DNA of 38,004 nt from Methylococcales bacterium. GTDB lineage: Bacteria > Pseudomonadota > Gammaproteobacteria > Methylococcales > Methylomonadaceae. The notes beneath the pieces were generated by a model. That model was not told the origin of the DNA, made no database searches, and saw nothing but the letters and a program-made list of their open reading frames with translations. Every line of letters begins with the position of its first letter. Positions within the stretch are counted from its first letter, which is position 1. Of this stretch, positions 1-8,821 are shown in pieces. A program made the position numbers and the translations under genes. Location: the NCBI GenBank assembly GCA_023145835.1, contig JAGLDH010000083.1:1-38004 (forward strand), in the 5' to 3' direction.

Positions 1-693
1 AGATTATTTAAATCAAAATGATTAGAGTGATACTGATTTTAGGGGAAGTCGTTCCGCCCTTAAGCCTAGAGTTTGTTCGTAGATTGGCTCCCCACCTTCG
101 TCATTCATGCCGCGAAGTATCTTATGAATTATTGAATTTTAAGAATAGTTGTCCTATCTCATTTTTCAAACTCAGTCACAAAAAAATAATTTAAATAAAA
201 TACATAAAATAATCAAACTTTCAATTATTTTTAGAGACAAACCCAGAAAATACTTTACTTATCCTCCAGTTCATCCCCTTTATTGTATTCCACTCTAATA
301 CCAATACCTTGATTTTCTATTAATTATATATTGTGTTGATGAGAAAAATTCTATATCATTTTAATAAGCTACTAAATAATATACATAAAACAAGATATTT
401 GGCATATATTTATACATTATTTAACATAGTTAAATTCTTAATCACAGTTTTAGTAAATAAACCTATTTTATTAATAAGCTTCTGAGACATTTACTAATAA
501 GTAATCTTTTAATTAAATAAACTTAAATTCAATAGTTGGCGCGATTTGTGCTTTACTGTCTATAGGTTTAACTAACTCACACTATTGGCAATGGCGACAT
601 ACTGAAAACAAAGAATATTCTTGTCTTAACAATTTAATTTAATTACCATTCCTGACCGACCTATCAAGTACTTGTTTTTTTTAATTTATTAAT
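1..693. other. AT-rich intergenic region upstream of the efflux operon
   Basis: No coding region or RNA gene could be recognised here. The first 130 bases are less AT-rich and include GCCGCGAAGTATC near 108-121. This resembles the terminal GCGAAGTATA of the MITE family at 8224, 14028 and 26300, so it may be a worn end of such an element, but the match is short. The rest is very AT-rich and presumably carries the promoter of the efflux operon; I could not place -35 and -10 boxes with confidence. Confidence 0.5.
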
Positions 694-2292
694 ATGCGCC
701 ATAGAAATGTAGTCATCATATTTTCTTTCTTAATAATAAGCTGTTCAAAAAAAAAATATGATGAAGCAGAACTATTAAAGACTAATGAAACTATCCATAT
801 TTCACTTCCTGTTACTCAACCCAAAGAAAACATAAAAAAAACCTATATTGTAAAAAGAGGAGATACACTTTATTCACTTGGTTTACATTTACAAGTAGAT
901 TTTAAAAAAATTGCAACATGGAATGAAATTGAGCCACCTTACAAGATTACAGTGGGTCAAGAATTATTAGTCAATAAACTTGCTCCAATTGACTATAAGC
1001 AGCTTACTCCGACAGAAAAAAAAGTAATTACTAACAAAAATGATAATCAGCCTTTAGATAATTCTATTGTTTTATCGCAGAATGCTAATAATATTTTTCT
1101 TGGACAACATTCACTTCAAAGAACACATATGGTTGAAGAAGTGCTGAAAGCAAACCCTCAAATGGGAGTTGCACGCGCTGTGTGGCAAGCTTCAACTGCA
1201 AAGATCAAACAACAAGGTTCTTTAAAAGATCCTATGTTAGCGTTTAACATGGCGCCTTTAACAATAGATAGTGATTCAACTGACTTTGTTCAACAATTAC
1301 AGTTATCACAAGACCTTCCTTGGCCTGGAAAGTTATCGTTACAAAATGATACAGCAATGCACAATGCCAGAAAAGATGAGGAAAAAATCAATCTACTTCG
1401 ACTTGAACTGTCTGCTTTAGCAAAAAAATTATATGGTGATTGGTATTTTATTCATCAAGCTTATATAATCCACTACGAAAATGTTCAGTTACTCACTCAT
1501 GTTAATCAAATAGCGAAAATTCGCTATCGCATTGGTAAAGCCAATCAACAGGAAATATTACAGTCCGAACTAGAGCTATCTCTGATTGAGCAACATAAAT
1601 ATGTACTTAACCAGCAAAGGACAGAGATTCTAGGACACATCAATACGCTATTGAGCAGACATGCTGATACTCCGTTACCCATTGCAACTTCACTTCCCCA
1701 CCCTATTTCAATGAAAACGTTATCAAATCTAAAGAATAACGGTTTAGATAATCACCCAAAAATCAAAGCAATCTCTGCTGATATTAAGTCTTCAGAACTT
1801 AAAAAAAAGACAGCAATTCTTAAAGCTTTTCCTGATTTTAATATTAAAGCAGGTTATAGCACCCAGATGAACAACTCGGATAAACATTTTACTCTAGGCG
1901 TTGCTTTTAATTTACCTTTTAATATCAGCAAGTACCAATCTATCAAGGATGAAGCGATTGCTAACTTAAAACGAGCACAATGGGAAAAACAAGACCAAGT
2001 TCAAGAGTTGGCTGAATTAATACAATTGTACTATTCTAAGGTAAAAAAATATAAAAACACGCTTGTACTTTATAAACGTAAAATCCTACCCTTGGCTAAA
2101 CAGAATAAAAAAGCTGCATTAGCTAACTATCAAACAGGTTCTGGTGGTTTTCTAGAATTAATAAGAGCTGAAAAAAATTGGCATAGTGCTCGGTTAAAAG
2201 AAAAACAAATGCTGGTTGATTATCATGAATCATTAGCTTTATTTGAGTACGCCGTTGGGATAACTGATGTGTCTACAGGGAATGATTTATGA
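694..2292 (+). CDS. LysM-fused outer-membrane efflux lipoprotein (TolC/CusC-like)
   Basis: This is probably the outer-membrane channel of the tripartite metal pump encoded by the next genes. The 532-residue product starts with a short hydrophobic signal ending in a lipobox (IISC, Cys17), so it should be a lipoprotein. Residues about 51-96 form a LysM domain (YIVKRGDTLYSL then a QELLV end), which normally binds peptidoglycan. The remainder is an outer-membrane efflux protein with the long coiled-coil helices of that family (for example around residues 200-290 and 420-520). CusC proteins are usually about 460 residues without LysM, so the fusion is unusual. The stop overlaps the next ORF (ATGA). 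No clear ribosome-binding site precedes the ATG. Family assignment is firm; the copper substrate is inferred from the neighbours. Confidence 0.85.
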   Translation: MRHRNVVIIFSFLIISCSKKKYDEAELLKTNETIHISLPVTQPKENIKKTYIVKRGDTLYSLGLHLQVDFKKIATWNEIEPPYKITVGQELLVNKLAPIDYKQLTPTEKKVITNKNDNQPLDNSIVLSQNANNIFLGQHSLQRTHMVEEVLKANPQMGVARAVWQASTAKIKQQGSLKDPMLAFNMAPLTIDSDSTDFVQQLQLSQDLPWPGKLSLQNDTAMHNARKDEEKINLLRLELSALAKKLYGDWYFIHQAYIIHYENVQLLTHVNQIAKIRYRIGKANQQEILQSELELSLIEQHKYVLNQQRTEILGHINTLLSRHADTPLPIATSLPHPISMKTLSNLKNNGLDNHPKIKAISADIKSSELKKKTAILKAFPDFNIKAGYSTQMNNSDKHFTLGVAFNLPFNISKYQSIKDEAIANLKRAQWEKQDQVQELAELIQLYYSKVKKYKNTLVLYKRKILPLAKQNKKAALANYQTGSGGFLELIRAEKNWHSARLKEKQMLVDYHESLALFEYAVGITDVSTGNDL

Positions 2293-2492
2293 AGATAAAA
2301 GAAATATGTAGATTCAGTTTATTAATTGACACCTATTTCTTGTTTGCCTTCTTTGTTATAGCAAAAGTCATCTATCAAGTTATTTTACTTTTGTCACTAC
2401 ATAGTACGCTAGCAGAAAGACTAACCGGCTTCCGAAGTTATTTCGTGAACGATCGTGATGACTTTTACATCAAGAGTTATCTTTTTTATTAA
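2289..2492 (+). CDS. Small membrane ORF in the efflux operon (unrecognised)
   Basis: A 67-residue ORF starts within the stop codon of the outer-membrane factor (ATGA overlap), with AGGGA about 10 bases before the ATG. It contains one clear hydrophobic stretch (TYFLFAFFVIAKVIYQVILL) and a short charged tail. It runs slightly into the annotated start of the adaptor gene, but ends before a downstream in-frame ATG of that gene at 2509. I do not recognise the protein. It could be a small pump-associated membrane peptide, or only a translational bridge between the two genes. Confidence 0.4.
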   Translation: MKIKEICRFSLLIDTYFLFAFFVIAKVIYQVILLLSLHSTLAERLTGFRSYFVNDRDDFYIKSYLFY

Positions 2493-4023
2493 AAACCTCT
2501 TTCAAAATATGTTTAGAAAATTAGGGCAACTTATTTCAAGGTCGAAATTAATTAAAGTTTCTTTAGCTATTGCCTTATTCATCATAATGGCTGGCTTTTT
2601 TTCTGGTCAACCAACCTCCTTTAAGACAGGTAAGTATCAAGTTAAAGTCAACCTAATATCTAAGAGGCTTCAAAAAGGAAATAATTTATTAACGTTCATA
2701 GTTACTAATAAAGATGGCTTACCCATGAACGTCAATGTTAGAGGAAAAGTGTTCAACAAAGAGATGTCAAAAAAAATAACCACTGACATTAAAACTCTGG
2801 AAAAAGGCGTTTATCAGAGTGTTATTGACTTACCTGAAAATGGAGAATGGTTGTTAGCCTTAGACATGGATAGTGAAGATCTTGGGCATGGTGATCTTGT
2901 TTTTGTTTTAGATGCAGGAAAACCACTTCATCTTCTTGCTGCCACATCAGAGGAAGTAAAGCATTATACCTGTGCAATGCATCCTTCTGTAAACTTAACA
3001 GTTGATGGGCAATGTCCAATTTGTGGGATGGATTTAGTCCTTGTTAAAAAACAAGGAAAGCAAGATGCTGGCACTATTACTGTCAATGGTAAAAAACGAC
3101 AGCTGATTGGCGTAACAACTGAAGAGGTAAAAAAAGGAACGTTTACTAAAACGATAAGAGCTGCAGGAAAAATCAACTATGATGAAAGTCGTTTAACTGA
3201 AATTACACTTAAATATGATGCCTGGGTTGAAACACTTGAAGCTGATGATATTGGCCAAAGTATTACCAAAGGGGATTCACTTTTTAATATTTATAGTCCC
3301 GAACTTCTTTCAGCTCAACAAGAATATTTAGCTGCATTTCATAGTAGTAAGGAGTATAAAATTGCAGCCACCGAAAAGCTTAAATTATGGGGTGTAAATT
3401 CTCAGCAATTAAAAGAATTACAAAAACGTGGGAAAATTTTCCTCAAACTCCCTGTTTTATCACCTGTTTCTGGTGTTGTAGTCAGTAAAAACATTATTCA
3501 AGGAACTGTTATCAAATCAGGAAGTCCTTTACTACGAATTGCTGATTTATCAAAAGTTTGGCTAGAAGCTTCTATTTATCAAAGTGATCTTCCTTGGATT
3601 AAAGAAGGCGTCAAAGTCAAAATAACCGTTGATGATATTCCTAATCATCAATGGCAAAGCGTTATTAAACGAGTCGACCCTTTTATTGATCCTCTAACTT
3701 ACACCGCAGGTATTAGACTTGAAATAGACAACAAGGATGGTCTGTTAAGACCTAACATGTATGCCACAGCAAGCATTAAAGTAGATATGGGCGAGCGTTT
3801 ACTTATTTCAGAATCAGCTGTTATTTTCTCTGGAAACAAGCGAATTGTGTTTCTTGACTTGGGTAATGGTCGGCTAAAGCCCACTCAGATAACAACGGGA
3901 TTACAGAATAAAGACTCTATTGAAGTTATATCTGGGCTCAATGTTGGCGATAAAATAACCAGTTCAGGGCATTTTTTGATTGCCTCTGAAAGTAAACTAA
4001 CATCTGGATTAAAACAGTGGTAA
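2458..4023 (+). CDS. cusB: CusB-type periplasmic adaptor with FixH-like and heavy-metal-binding domains
   Basis: This is the membrane fusion protein linking the RND pump to the outer-membrane channel. An N-terminal membrane segment (around residues 32-50) is followed by an immunoglobulin-like FixH/YtkA-type domain (about 55-160). Next comes a compact metal-binding domain (about 170-195) with YTCAMHP and CPICGM, the Cys/His/Met pattern of CusB/CzcB adaptors. The barrel-sandwich and beta-barrel regions of the HlyD family follow (for example IYSPELLSAQQEYLAA and SPVSGVVVSK). The frame also opens at GTG 2455, and ATG 2509 is a further possible start; none has a strong ribosome-binding site. The stop overlaps the pump start, suggesting translational coupling. 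The Cys/Met domain favours copper or silver, but Co/Zn/Cd cannot be excluded. Confidence 0.88.
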   Translation: MTFTSRVIFFIKNLFQNMFRKLGQLISRSKLIKVSLAIALFIIMAGFFSGQPTSFKTGKYQVKVNLISKRLQKGNNLLTFIVTNKDGLPMNVNVRGKVFNKEMSKKITTDIKTLEKGVYQSVIDLPENGEWLLALDMDSEDLGHGDLVFVLDAGKPLHLLAATSEEVKHYTCAMHPSVNLTVDGQCPICGMDLVLVKKQGKQDAGTITVNGKKRQLIGVTTEEVKKGTFTKTIRAAGKINYDESRLTEITLKYDAWVETLEADDIGQSITKGDSLFNIYSPELLSAQQEYLAAFHSSKEYKIAATEKLKLWGVNSQQLKELQKRGKIFLKLPVLSPVSGVVVSKNIIQGTVIKSGSPLLRIADLSKVWLEASIYQSDLPWIKEGVKVKITVDDIPNHQWQSVIKRVDPFIDPLTYTAGIRLEIDNKDGLLRPNMYATASIKVDMGERLLISESAVIFSGNKRIVFLDLGNGRLKPTQITTGLQNKDSIEVISGLNVGDKITSSGHFLIASESKLTSGLKQW

Positions 4024-7000
4024 AGGAAAGCGATTCAAGCCATTTTATAGGCAAAGTTATAGCCTTCTGTTCAGTCCATGCACTAGCCACACTGATTATT
4101 ATTTTTGCGCTTAGTTTTTGGGGATATCAATCCTTACTAAAAACACCTATAGATGCAACACCTGATTTATCAGATGTACAGGTTATTGTTTTTACTGAGT
4201 GGCCTGGAAGAAGCCCTGACCTTATAGAAGACCAAATTACTTATCCATTAACCAGCTCATTGCTTTCCGTTCCGCATGTTAAATTTGTACGTGGCCAAAG
4301 CTTTATGGGGGCAAGTTTTATTTATGTGGTGTTTGATGAACAAACGGATATGTATTGGGCTCGTTCAAGAGTTATGGAGTTTATTACTACGGCAGCTAAA
4401 AATCTACCCGATGGTGCCGACCCCATTCTAGGACCTGATGCAACGGGTGTGGGCTGGGTTTTTCAATATGCATTGATAGATAAAACTGGAAATCATAATC
4501 TTGCTGATTTAAGAAGTTTTCAAAACTTCAAGTTACGACCTTGGCTAGAGTCAGTTCCTGGTGTCGCAGAAGTAGCCTCTATTGGTGGCTTTGAAAAAGA
4601 ATATCAAATAACAGTAGACCCAAATAAACTAGCCAGTTATGGCGTTACTTTAAAACAAATCGCAAAAGCAGTTCGCCGTTCTAATAATGATGTAGGTGGA
4701 CGCGTTCTTGAAATTGCTGATCATGAACACTTTATTCGCGGCCGAGGATATATCAAATCTATTGCCGACATTAAACAGATAGTATTAAAAAGTAATCAAA
4801 AAGGAATCCCTTTACTGCTAGATAATGTCGCAAAAGTCAGTTTAGGCCCCGCAATGCGTAGGGGTATCGCTGAGCTGGACGGTGAAGGTGAAGCCGTGGG
4901 GGGTATTGTCGTTATGCGCTATGGCGAAGATGCCATGAAAGTAATTCAAGGAGTAAAACAACGAATAGAAAATATTCGCCAATCTTTACCAGATGGTATC
5001 GAAATTGTAACAACGTATGACCGTTCAACATTAATATCCCAGGCAATAGATACATTGAAAACAACATTATTTGAAGAATTTATCGTTGTTTCTTTAGTTA
5101 TTCTTTTATTCTTGCGCCAATGCAGGATCACCATCATTGCAGTGATTACACTCCCTGTTGCTATTTTATTGGCATTTATTCCACTTCAACATCATGGCAT
5201 TACTGCCAATATTATGTCGTTAGGAGGGATTGCTGTTGCTATTGGTGCCATGGTCGATGCATCGATTGTCATGCTTGATAATATCCATCGGCGCTTGAGC
5301 CAAAAGACAGATCAATCTCAAATTGAAGTTGTTATTAAAGCAATGCAAGAAGTGGGACCAAGTATTTTCTTTTCATTAGCTATTATTACCTTATCTTTTT
5401 TACCCGTATTCGTTTTTGAAGGAACAGAAGGTCGTTTGTTTCGTCCTCTAGCATATACCAAAACATATGCAATGGGTTTTGCCGCTTTGCTGGCCATCAC
5501 GTTAACACCAGCCTTGGCAACTATGTTAATTCGTAAGGAAAAATCGCCCTCTAAAGATCGGCTTATACGAAAAATCTATACGATGTATCAACCCATCGTT
5601 CTTTTTGCATTACATCATCGCAAACCCATTCTGTTCACTGCATTATTGACGCTTGTTTTAACAATACCTGTTTTTAAACAGCTAGAAACTGAGTTTATGC
5701 CTCCCCTTAATGAAGGAACGATATTATATATGCCCAGTTCTCCTCCTGGTATGTCAATTACTGCAGCAGGAAATACACTACAAGCCATGAACACCCAGTT
5801 AAAACAGTTTCCTGAGGTTGAACATGTCTTTGGTAAAATCGGTCGATCTACCAGCTCTACAGATTCAGCGCCTTTATCAATGGTAGAAACCATTATTTCT
5901 TTGAAACCAAAGGAACAATGGCGAGAAGGGTTGAGTTGGGATGATTTAATTGAAGAAATGGATCAGACATTAGATTTCCCGGGTATGCCTAATGTTTGGT
6001 GGATGCCAATTCAAACACGCACCGAAATGCTAGCAACAGGAATACGATCTACTCTTGGTATTAAAGTGCTCGGTGACAATATTGAAACACTTGAGAAAGT
6101 AGCTATTGAGCTTGAAAAAATATTACAAAGAGATGAAAGAACAAAACCCTTTACTCGTAGTGCTTTTGCAGAGCGTTTAACGGGAGGATATTATTTAGAC
6201 TTTGATATTAATAGAGAAAAAATCGCACGCTATGGACTCACGATTGCTGATGTAGAAGAAACAATCAGGTCTGCCGTTGGCGGTGAAAAAATAACCCAAG
6301 TTATTTCCGGGCGTGAAAGATACACTATCAATTTACGATATGCCAGGGAATTTAGAGACAGCCCAGAGTTATTAAAACAGATTTTAGTCGATACGCCGAG
6401 TGGTTCCCCAGTTCCTATCAGTCAACTAGCTGAGCTTAATTTTAATAAAGGACCTCCTATGTTGAGAAATGAAAATGGAGAATTGGTGTCGTTTGTTTTT
6501 ATTGATATTAAAGACATTGGAATTGGAGACTATGTAGAACTAGCACAAACAGTAATTACTGAAAAAGTTCAAATTCCAGCTGGCTTTCGTATCAGCTGGG
6601 CAGGCCAGTTTAAATATTTACAGCGAGCACAAGAAAAGCTTGAGCTAATGGTACCATTGACGTTAAGCATTATATTTCTACTTTTATATTTTAATCATAA
6701 CTCTATCATCGCTGCCATCATTATTCTCTGTACTATTCCTTTTGCTCTAACAGGTGCCATTTGGTTGCTCTATATTTTAGACTATAAACTCAGTATAGCT
6801 GTTTGGGTCGGTTTAATAGCATTGGCAGGTTTAGTGGCTGAGATGGGGGTTTTAATGATGCTTTATTTACGAATCCATTGCGATGAGTGTACCAAAGAAC
6901 ATTTGCACAATAATTTAGAAGATGTCATTAGCAGAGCAGCAGCTCTTCGAATTAGACCCATGTTAATGACAAGTCTAACTTTATTATTGGGTTTTATCCC

Positions 7001-7163
7001 TATTTTATGGAGTGATGGAACGGGGGCAGATGTAATGAAACGAATCGCAGCACCCATGGTCGGTGGTGTTTTTACTGCTTTATTGATGATATTGATTGTC
7101 TTTCCTGTTATTTTCTCTTATTGGAAAGAATGGGAAGAGAACAAGGCTAATGAAAAAATATAA
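4017..7163 (+). CDS. cusA: CusA/CzcA-family heavy-metal RND efflux pump
   Basis: This inner-membrane proton-driven pump of 1048 residues is the expected length for the HME-RND family. It starts at GTG 4017 inside the end of the adaptor gene. Visible features are the N-terminal membrane helix followed by TPIDATPDLSDVQV, the porter-domain signature SVPGVAEVASIGGFEKEY, and the transmembrane-4 proton-relay motif GAMVDASIVMLDN (Asp about 414). A second helical block and a final YWKEWEE tail complete it. The cleft sequence TEMLATGIRS keeps a methionine at the position used for Cu/Ag binding in E. coli CusA. After the conserved SAVGG, however, this protein has EKITQVISG, without the methionine I recall there in CusA, so metal specificity is not certain. 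It is the third member of a compact operon. Confidence 0.92.
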   Translation: MVKESDSSHFIGKVIAFCSVHALATLIIIFALSFWGYQSLLKTPIDATPDLSDVQVIVFTEWPGRSPDLIEDQITYPLTSSLLSVPHVKFVRGQSFMGASFIYVVFDEQTDMYWARSRVMEFITTAAKNLPDGADPILGPDATGVGWVFQYALIDKTGNHNLADLRSFQNFKLRPWLESVPGVAEVASIGGFEKEYQITVDPNKLASYGVTLKQIAKAVRRSNNDVGGRVLEIADHEHFIRGRGYIKSIADIKQIVLKSNQKGIPLLLDNVAKVSLGPAMRRGIAELDGEGEAVGGIVVMRYGEDAMKVIQGVKQRIENIRQSLPDGIEIVTTYDRSTLISQAIDTLKTTLFEEFIVVSLVILLFLRQCRITIIAVITLPVAILLAFIPLQHHGITANIMSLGGIAVAIGAMVDASIVMLDNIHRRLSQKTDQSQIEVVIKAMQEVGPSIFFSLAIITLSFLPVFVFEGTEGRLFRPLAYTKTYAMGFAALLAITLTPALATMLIRKEKSPSKDRLIRKIYTMYQPIVLFALHHRKPILFTALLTLVLTIPVFKQLETEFMPPLNEGTILYMPSSPPGMSITAAGNTLQAMNTQLKQFPEVEHVFGKIGRSTSSTDSAPLSMVETIISLKPKEQWREGLSWDDLIEEMDQTLDFPGMPNVWWMPIQTRTEMLATGIRSTLGIKVLGDNIETLEKVAIELEKILQRDERTKPFTRSAFAERLTGGYYLDFDINREKIARYGLTIADVEETIRSAVGGEKITQVISGRERYTINLRYAREFRDSPELLKQILVDTPSGSPVPISQLAELNFNKGPPMLRNENGELVSFVFIDIKDIGIGDYVELAQTVITEKVQIPAGFRISWAGQFKYLQRAQEKLELMVPLTLSIIFLLLYFNHNSIIAAIIILCTIPFALTGAIWLLYILDYKLSIAVWVGLIALAGLVAEMGVLMMLYLRIHCDECTKEHLHNNLEDVISRAAALRIRPMLMTSLTLLLGFIPILWSDGTGADVMKRIAAPMVGGVFTALLMILIVFPVIFSYWKEWEENKANEKI

Positions 7164-7260
7164 AACTCTTTAGCCACACAATAAATTAAAACAGAGCTGA
7201 TAAATCAGTTACCTTAATCAATGCATAACTATTAAAGGTAGAAATGTTGCTTTCTCACTG

Positions 7261-7426
7261 AAGGAGCCTCTGATCAAGTCCAATTGAAAATTTGATATAT
7301 TTTGTGTAACTGCTGGTATTTTCCACGAATATCGGTGCAATAGAATGACTAATACCTCTCACTTCGTGAAAAATAGCGACCGTTTTTTCTGTGCTAAATT
7401 CTAATCTACTTTATCAGAGATTCCTT
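7261..7426. repeat. Candidate MITE or IS remnant with 20-bp imperfect terminal inverted repeats
   Basis: The left end AAGGAGCCTCTGATCAAGTC (7261-7280) matches the reverse complement of the right end (7407-7426) at 16 of 20 positions, sharing CTCTGAT and AAGT. The interior is 126 bases without an ORF. This end type resembles insertion-sequence termini, but I cannot assign a family and see no target-site duplication. Confidence 0.5.
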
Positions 7427-7507
7427 AACCAAAACGTTTATATACAACAAATGGTTTCACCTAAACAAAATATCCTTTCCATTTAAAAAGGGGATAAAAT
7501 AACGCAA

Positions 7508-7599
7508 GAATATGCATAAATTAAAGCTAACAATTAATTCACTTTGCTGAACAAGGCATAACGCCACAGCTAAGTCGCCCTCATTACTTATGCATATTC
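7508..7599. repeat. 92-bp element bounded by perfect 12-bp inverted repeats
   Basis: GAATATGCATAA at 7508-7519 is repeated inverted as TTATGCATATTC at 7588-7599. The interior is 68 bases and richer in GC than its surroundings. It could be a small mobile element or a long-looped regulatory hairpin upstream of the PepSY gene. Confidence 0.5.
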
Positions 7600-7659
7600 C
7601 ATAATGTTATTACATCTCATTTTTAAGAAATACCAGATAAATTAATAAAAAGGAAAAGT

Positions 7660-8127
7660 ATGAATACGAATAAAATAGTCTTAGCGTCATTGATTTCATC
7701 ACTTGTTTTACCTGTATTTTCTGTACAAGCGGAAAAAATACCCCGCTCTGAAGTCCCTGAAGCGGTTGTCAAAAAGATAAAAGCAGAACACCCTAAAGCA
7801 AAACTCATTGAAATTGATAAGGAGGTACATTTTGATACGGTGTTATATGAAGTTAAATATACAATTAACGGTGTAAAATTCGAAACTTTATTTACGCCAG
7901 AAGGCGGTCATTTTGGTGAGGAAATAGAGATCCCACTCTCAGAATTACCCCAAGCCATTATAAAGACGCTTGAAAAATCCTTTAAACAACTCACTCTTGA
8001 GAAAGCTGAAATAATTAAACACCCTGATGGACGTATGGAATATGAAGTTGATGTGAATGGTGACGGTGACGAATGGGAAATAGAAATGACTCCCGAAGGA
8101 AAAATTTTGCTTAAAGAGTTAGATTAA
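7660..8127 (+). CDS. Secreted PepSY-like protein
   Basis: The 155-residue product has a signal peptide (MNTNKIVLASLISSLVLPVF, cleavage probably after VQA). It then has two copies of a PepSY-like unit, seen as EVPEAVVKKIKAEHPKAKL and SELPQAIIKTLEKSF, each followed by beta-strands that include a TPEG turn. PepSY-like periplasmic proteins are usually small binding or inhibitory modules and often sit beside sensors or metal systems. Here it follows the metal pump by about 500 bases, so it may have its own promoter. The ribosome-binding site AAAAGGAAAAGT precedes the ATG. A second, unrelated-looking PepSY protein is encoded at 31187-31711. Exact function unknown. Confidence 0.8.
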   Translation: MNTNKIVLASLISSLVLPVFSVQAEKIPRSEVPEAVVKKIKAEHPKAKLIEIDKEVHFDTVLYEVKYTINGVKFETLFTPEGGHFGEEIEIPLSELPQAIIKTLEKSFKQLTLEKAEIIKHPDGRMEYEVDVNGDGDEWEIEMTPEGKILLKELD

Positions 8128-8140
8128 AAATAATAGCTTA

Positions 8141-8205
8141 GATAGTTCCCACACTCTGCGTGGTAATTTATTCTAAGACACTCCCACATCATTTCGAGAT
8201 AATAA
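8141..8205. repeat. Degenerate REP-like palindromic repeat
   Basis: AGTTCCCACACTCTGCGTGG resembles the core of the REP-like elements at 8789, 16111 and 20172 (TTCTCACGCTTTGCGT and related). A second CTCCCACATC follows 40 bases on. It is worn compared with the others. Confidence 0.4.
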
Positions 8206-8223
8206 AGTATCTGTATTCCTAGT

Positions 8224-8387
8224 TATACTTCACGCGGTCACGACTGCGAATTTCTAACAACTGAGTTTTTGCCGATAGCGGCGTAGCTAAAACAGATAAG
8301 TAACTAGTTATGCGCCTGTTTTAGCGCCTTGCTCTCGACAAAAACCAGTGCGTTATAAATTCCGCATCTGAGGCCACGCGAAGTATA
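8224..8387 (+). repeat. MITE copy 1 (TATACTTCRCGCRGTCA family, about 164 bp)
   Basis: It starts with TATACTTCACGCGGTCA and ends with CCACGCGAAGTATA, its inverted counterpart; ends of about 29 bases pair imperfectly. The interior also folds on itself (TTTTGCCGATAGCGGCG and CTGTTTTAGCGCC arms), so the whole element is one long hairpin with no ORF. It is the same family as 14028-14189 (same orientation) and 26300-26465 (opposite), and more diverged than those two. Confidence 0.8.
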
Positions 8388-8415
8388 GATTATAGGAACA
8401 GCATGATTTTAAACG

Positions 8416-8703
8416 ATGAAAAAACATTCTAAGATATCTATTCTTGTATGCACACATGTTCATATTGGGGTGCAAAACAAATCATGTGGGGGGGATTTAT
8501 GCCTAGCTTTAGTTGAGCAACTTAAACAGCAAATAATAGAACAAAAATTAGATATCTCTGTCAGAGAACAAGCATGTTTTGGACGTTGTGAAGAAGGAAT
8601 TGTTGCAAGAATTTATCCATGTAAAGATTTTTTTATACCCGTAACAAAAAAATTATTGCCTAAACTGATTGATATGGCTAAGCAAAATATAGAAATAGAA
8701 TAA
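8416..8703 (+). CDS. Thioredoxin-like [2Fe-2S] ferredoxin
   Basis: This 95-residue cytoplasmic protein has no signal peptide. Cysteines at 12, 24, 29, 54 and 58 form the pattern of thioredoxin-fold [2Fe-2S] ferredoxins: C-x(11)-C, then a nearby CGGDLC, then ACFGRC with C-x3-C. This fold also occurs in NuoE-type subunits and in stand-alone ferredoxins of unknown partners. The length fits a stand-alone domain. It lies between two repeat elements with no operon partner, and the ribosome-binding site is weak. It is presumably an electron carrier; the redox partner cannot be read from context. Confidence 0.8.
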   Translation: MKKHSKISILVCTHVHIGVQNKSCGGDLCLALVEQLKQQIIEQKLDISVREQACFGRCEEGIVARIYPCKDFFIPVTKKLLPKLIDMAKQNIEIE

Positions 8704-8788
8704 GTTCTATAACACAGCAATAAATATATTACTTCATTGAGTCTCCCACATTATTAATGCCTAGATCCTGGAGCGCGACCTCCCTATT

Positions 8789-8813
8789 CATTCCCACGCA
8801 CAGCGTGGGAATG
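8789..8813. repeat. REP-like palindrome, possible terminator
   Basis: CATTCCCACGCACAGCGTGGGAATG is a perfect palindrome with arms of 11 bases. It lies nine bases beyond the stop of the minus-strand beta-helix gene and after the ferredoxin gene. It shares its core with the REP-like elements at 16111 and 20172. It could act as a transcript end for either side, though no long T run follows. Confidence 0.6.
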
Positions 8814-8821
8814 ATAAATCT

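Larger units (their letters stand above)
7164..7659. other. Intergenic region with two inverted-repeat elements
   Basis: No coding region is supported. The stretch separates the efflux operon from the PepSY gene. It holds a 166-bp element with imperfect 20-bp terminal inverted repeats (7261-7426) and a 92-bp element bounded by perfect 12-bp inverted repeats (7508-7599), both listed separately. Between them a TATCCTTT...AAAGGGGATA near-palindrome lies at about 7469-7497. Confidence 0.6.

Noticed and set aside
7508-7599. Integron attC site (GCTAACAATTAATTC and TAACGCC-like pieces)
   Set aside because: The core sites are not in the right order and no integrase or cassette array is near; plain inverted repeats explain it better.
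8224-8387. CRISPR array, because similar repeats recur in the window
   Set aside because: Copies are about 165 bases, self-complementary, widely separated and in both orientations; there are no regular spacers or cas genes.
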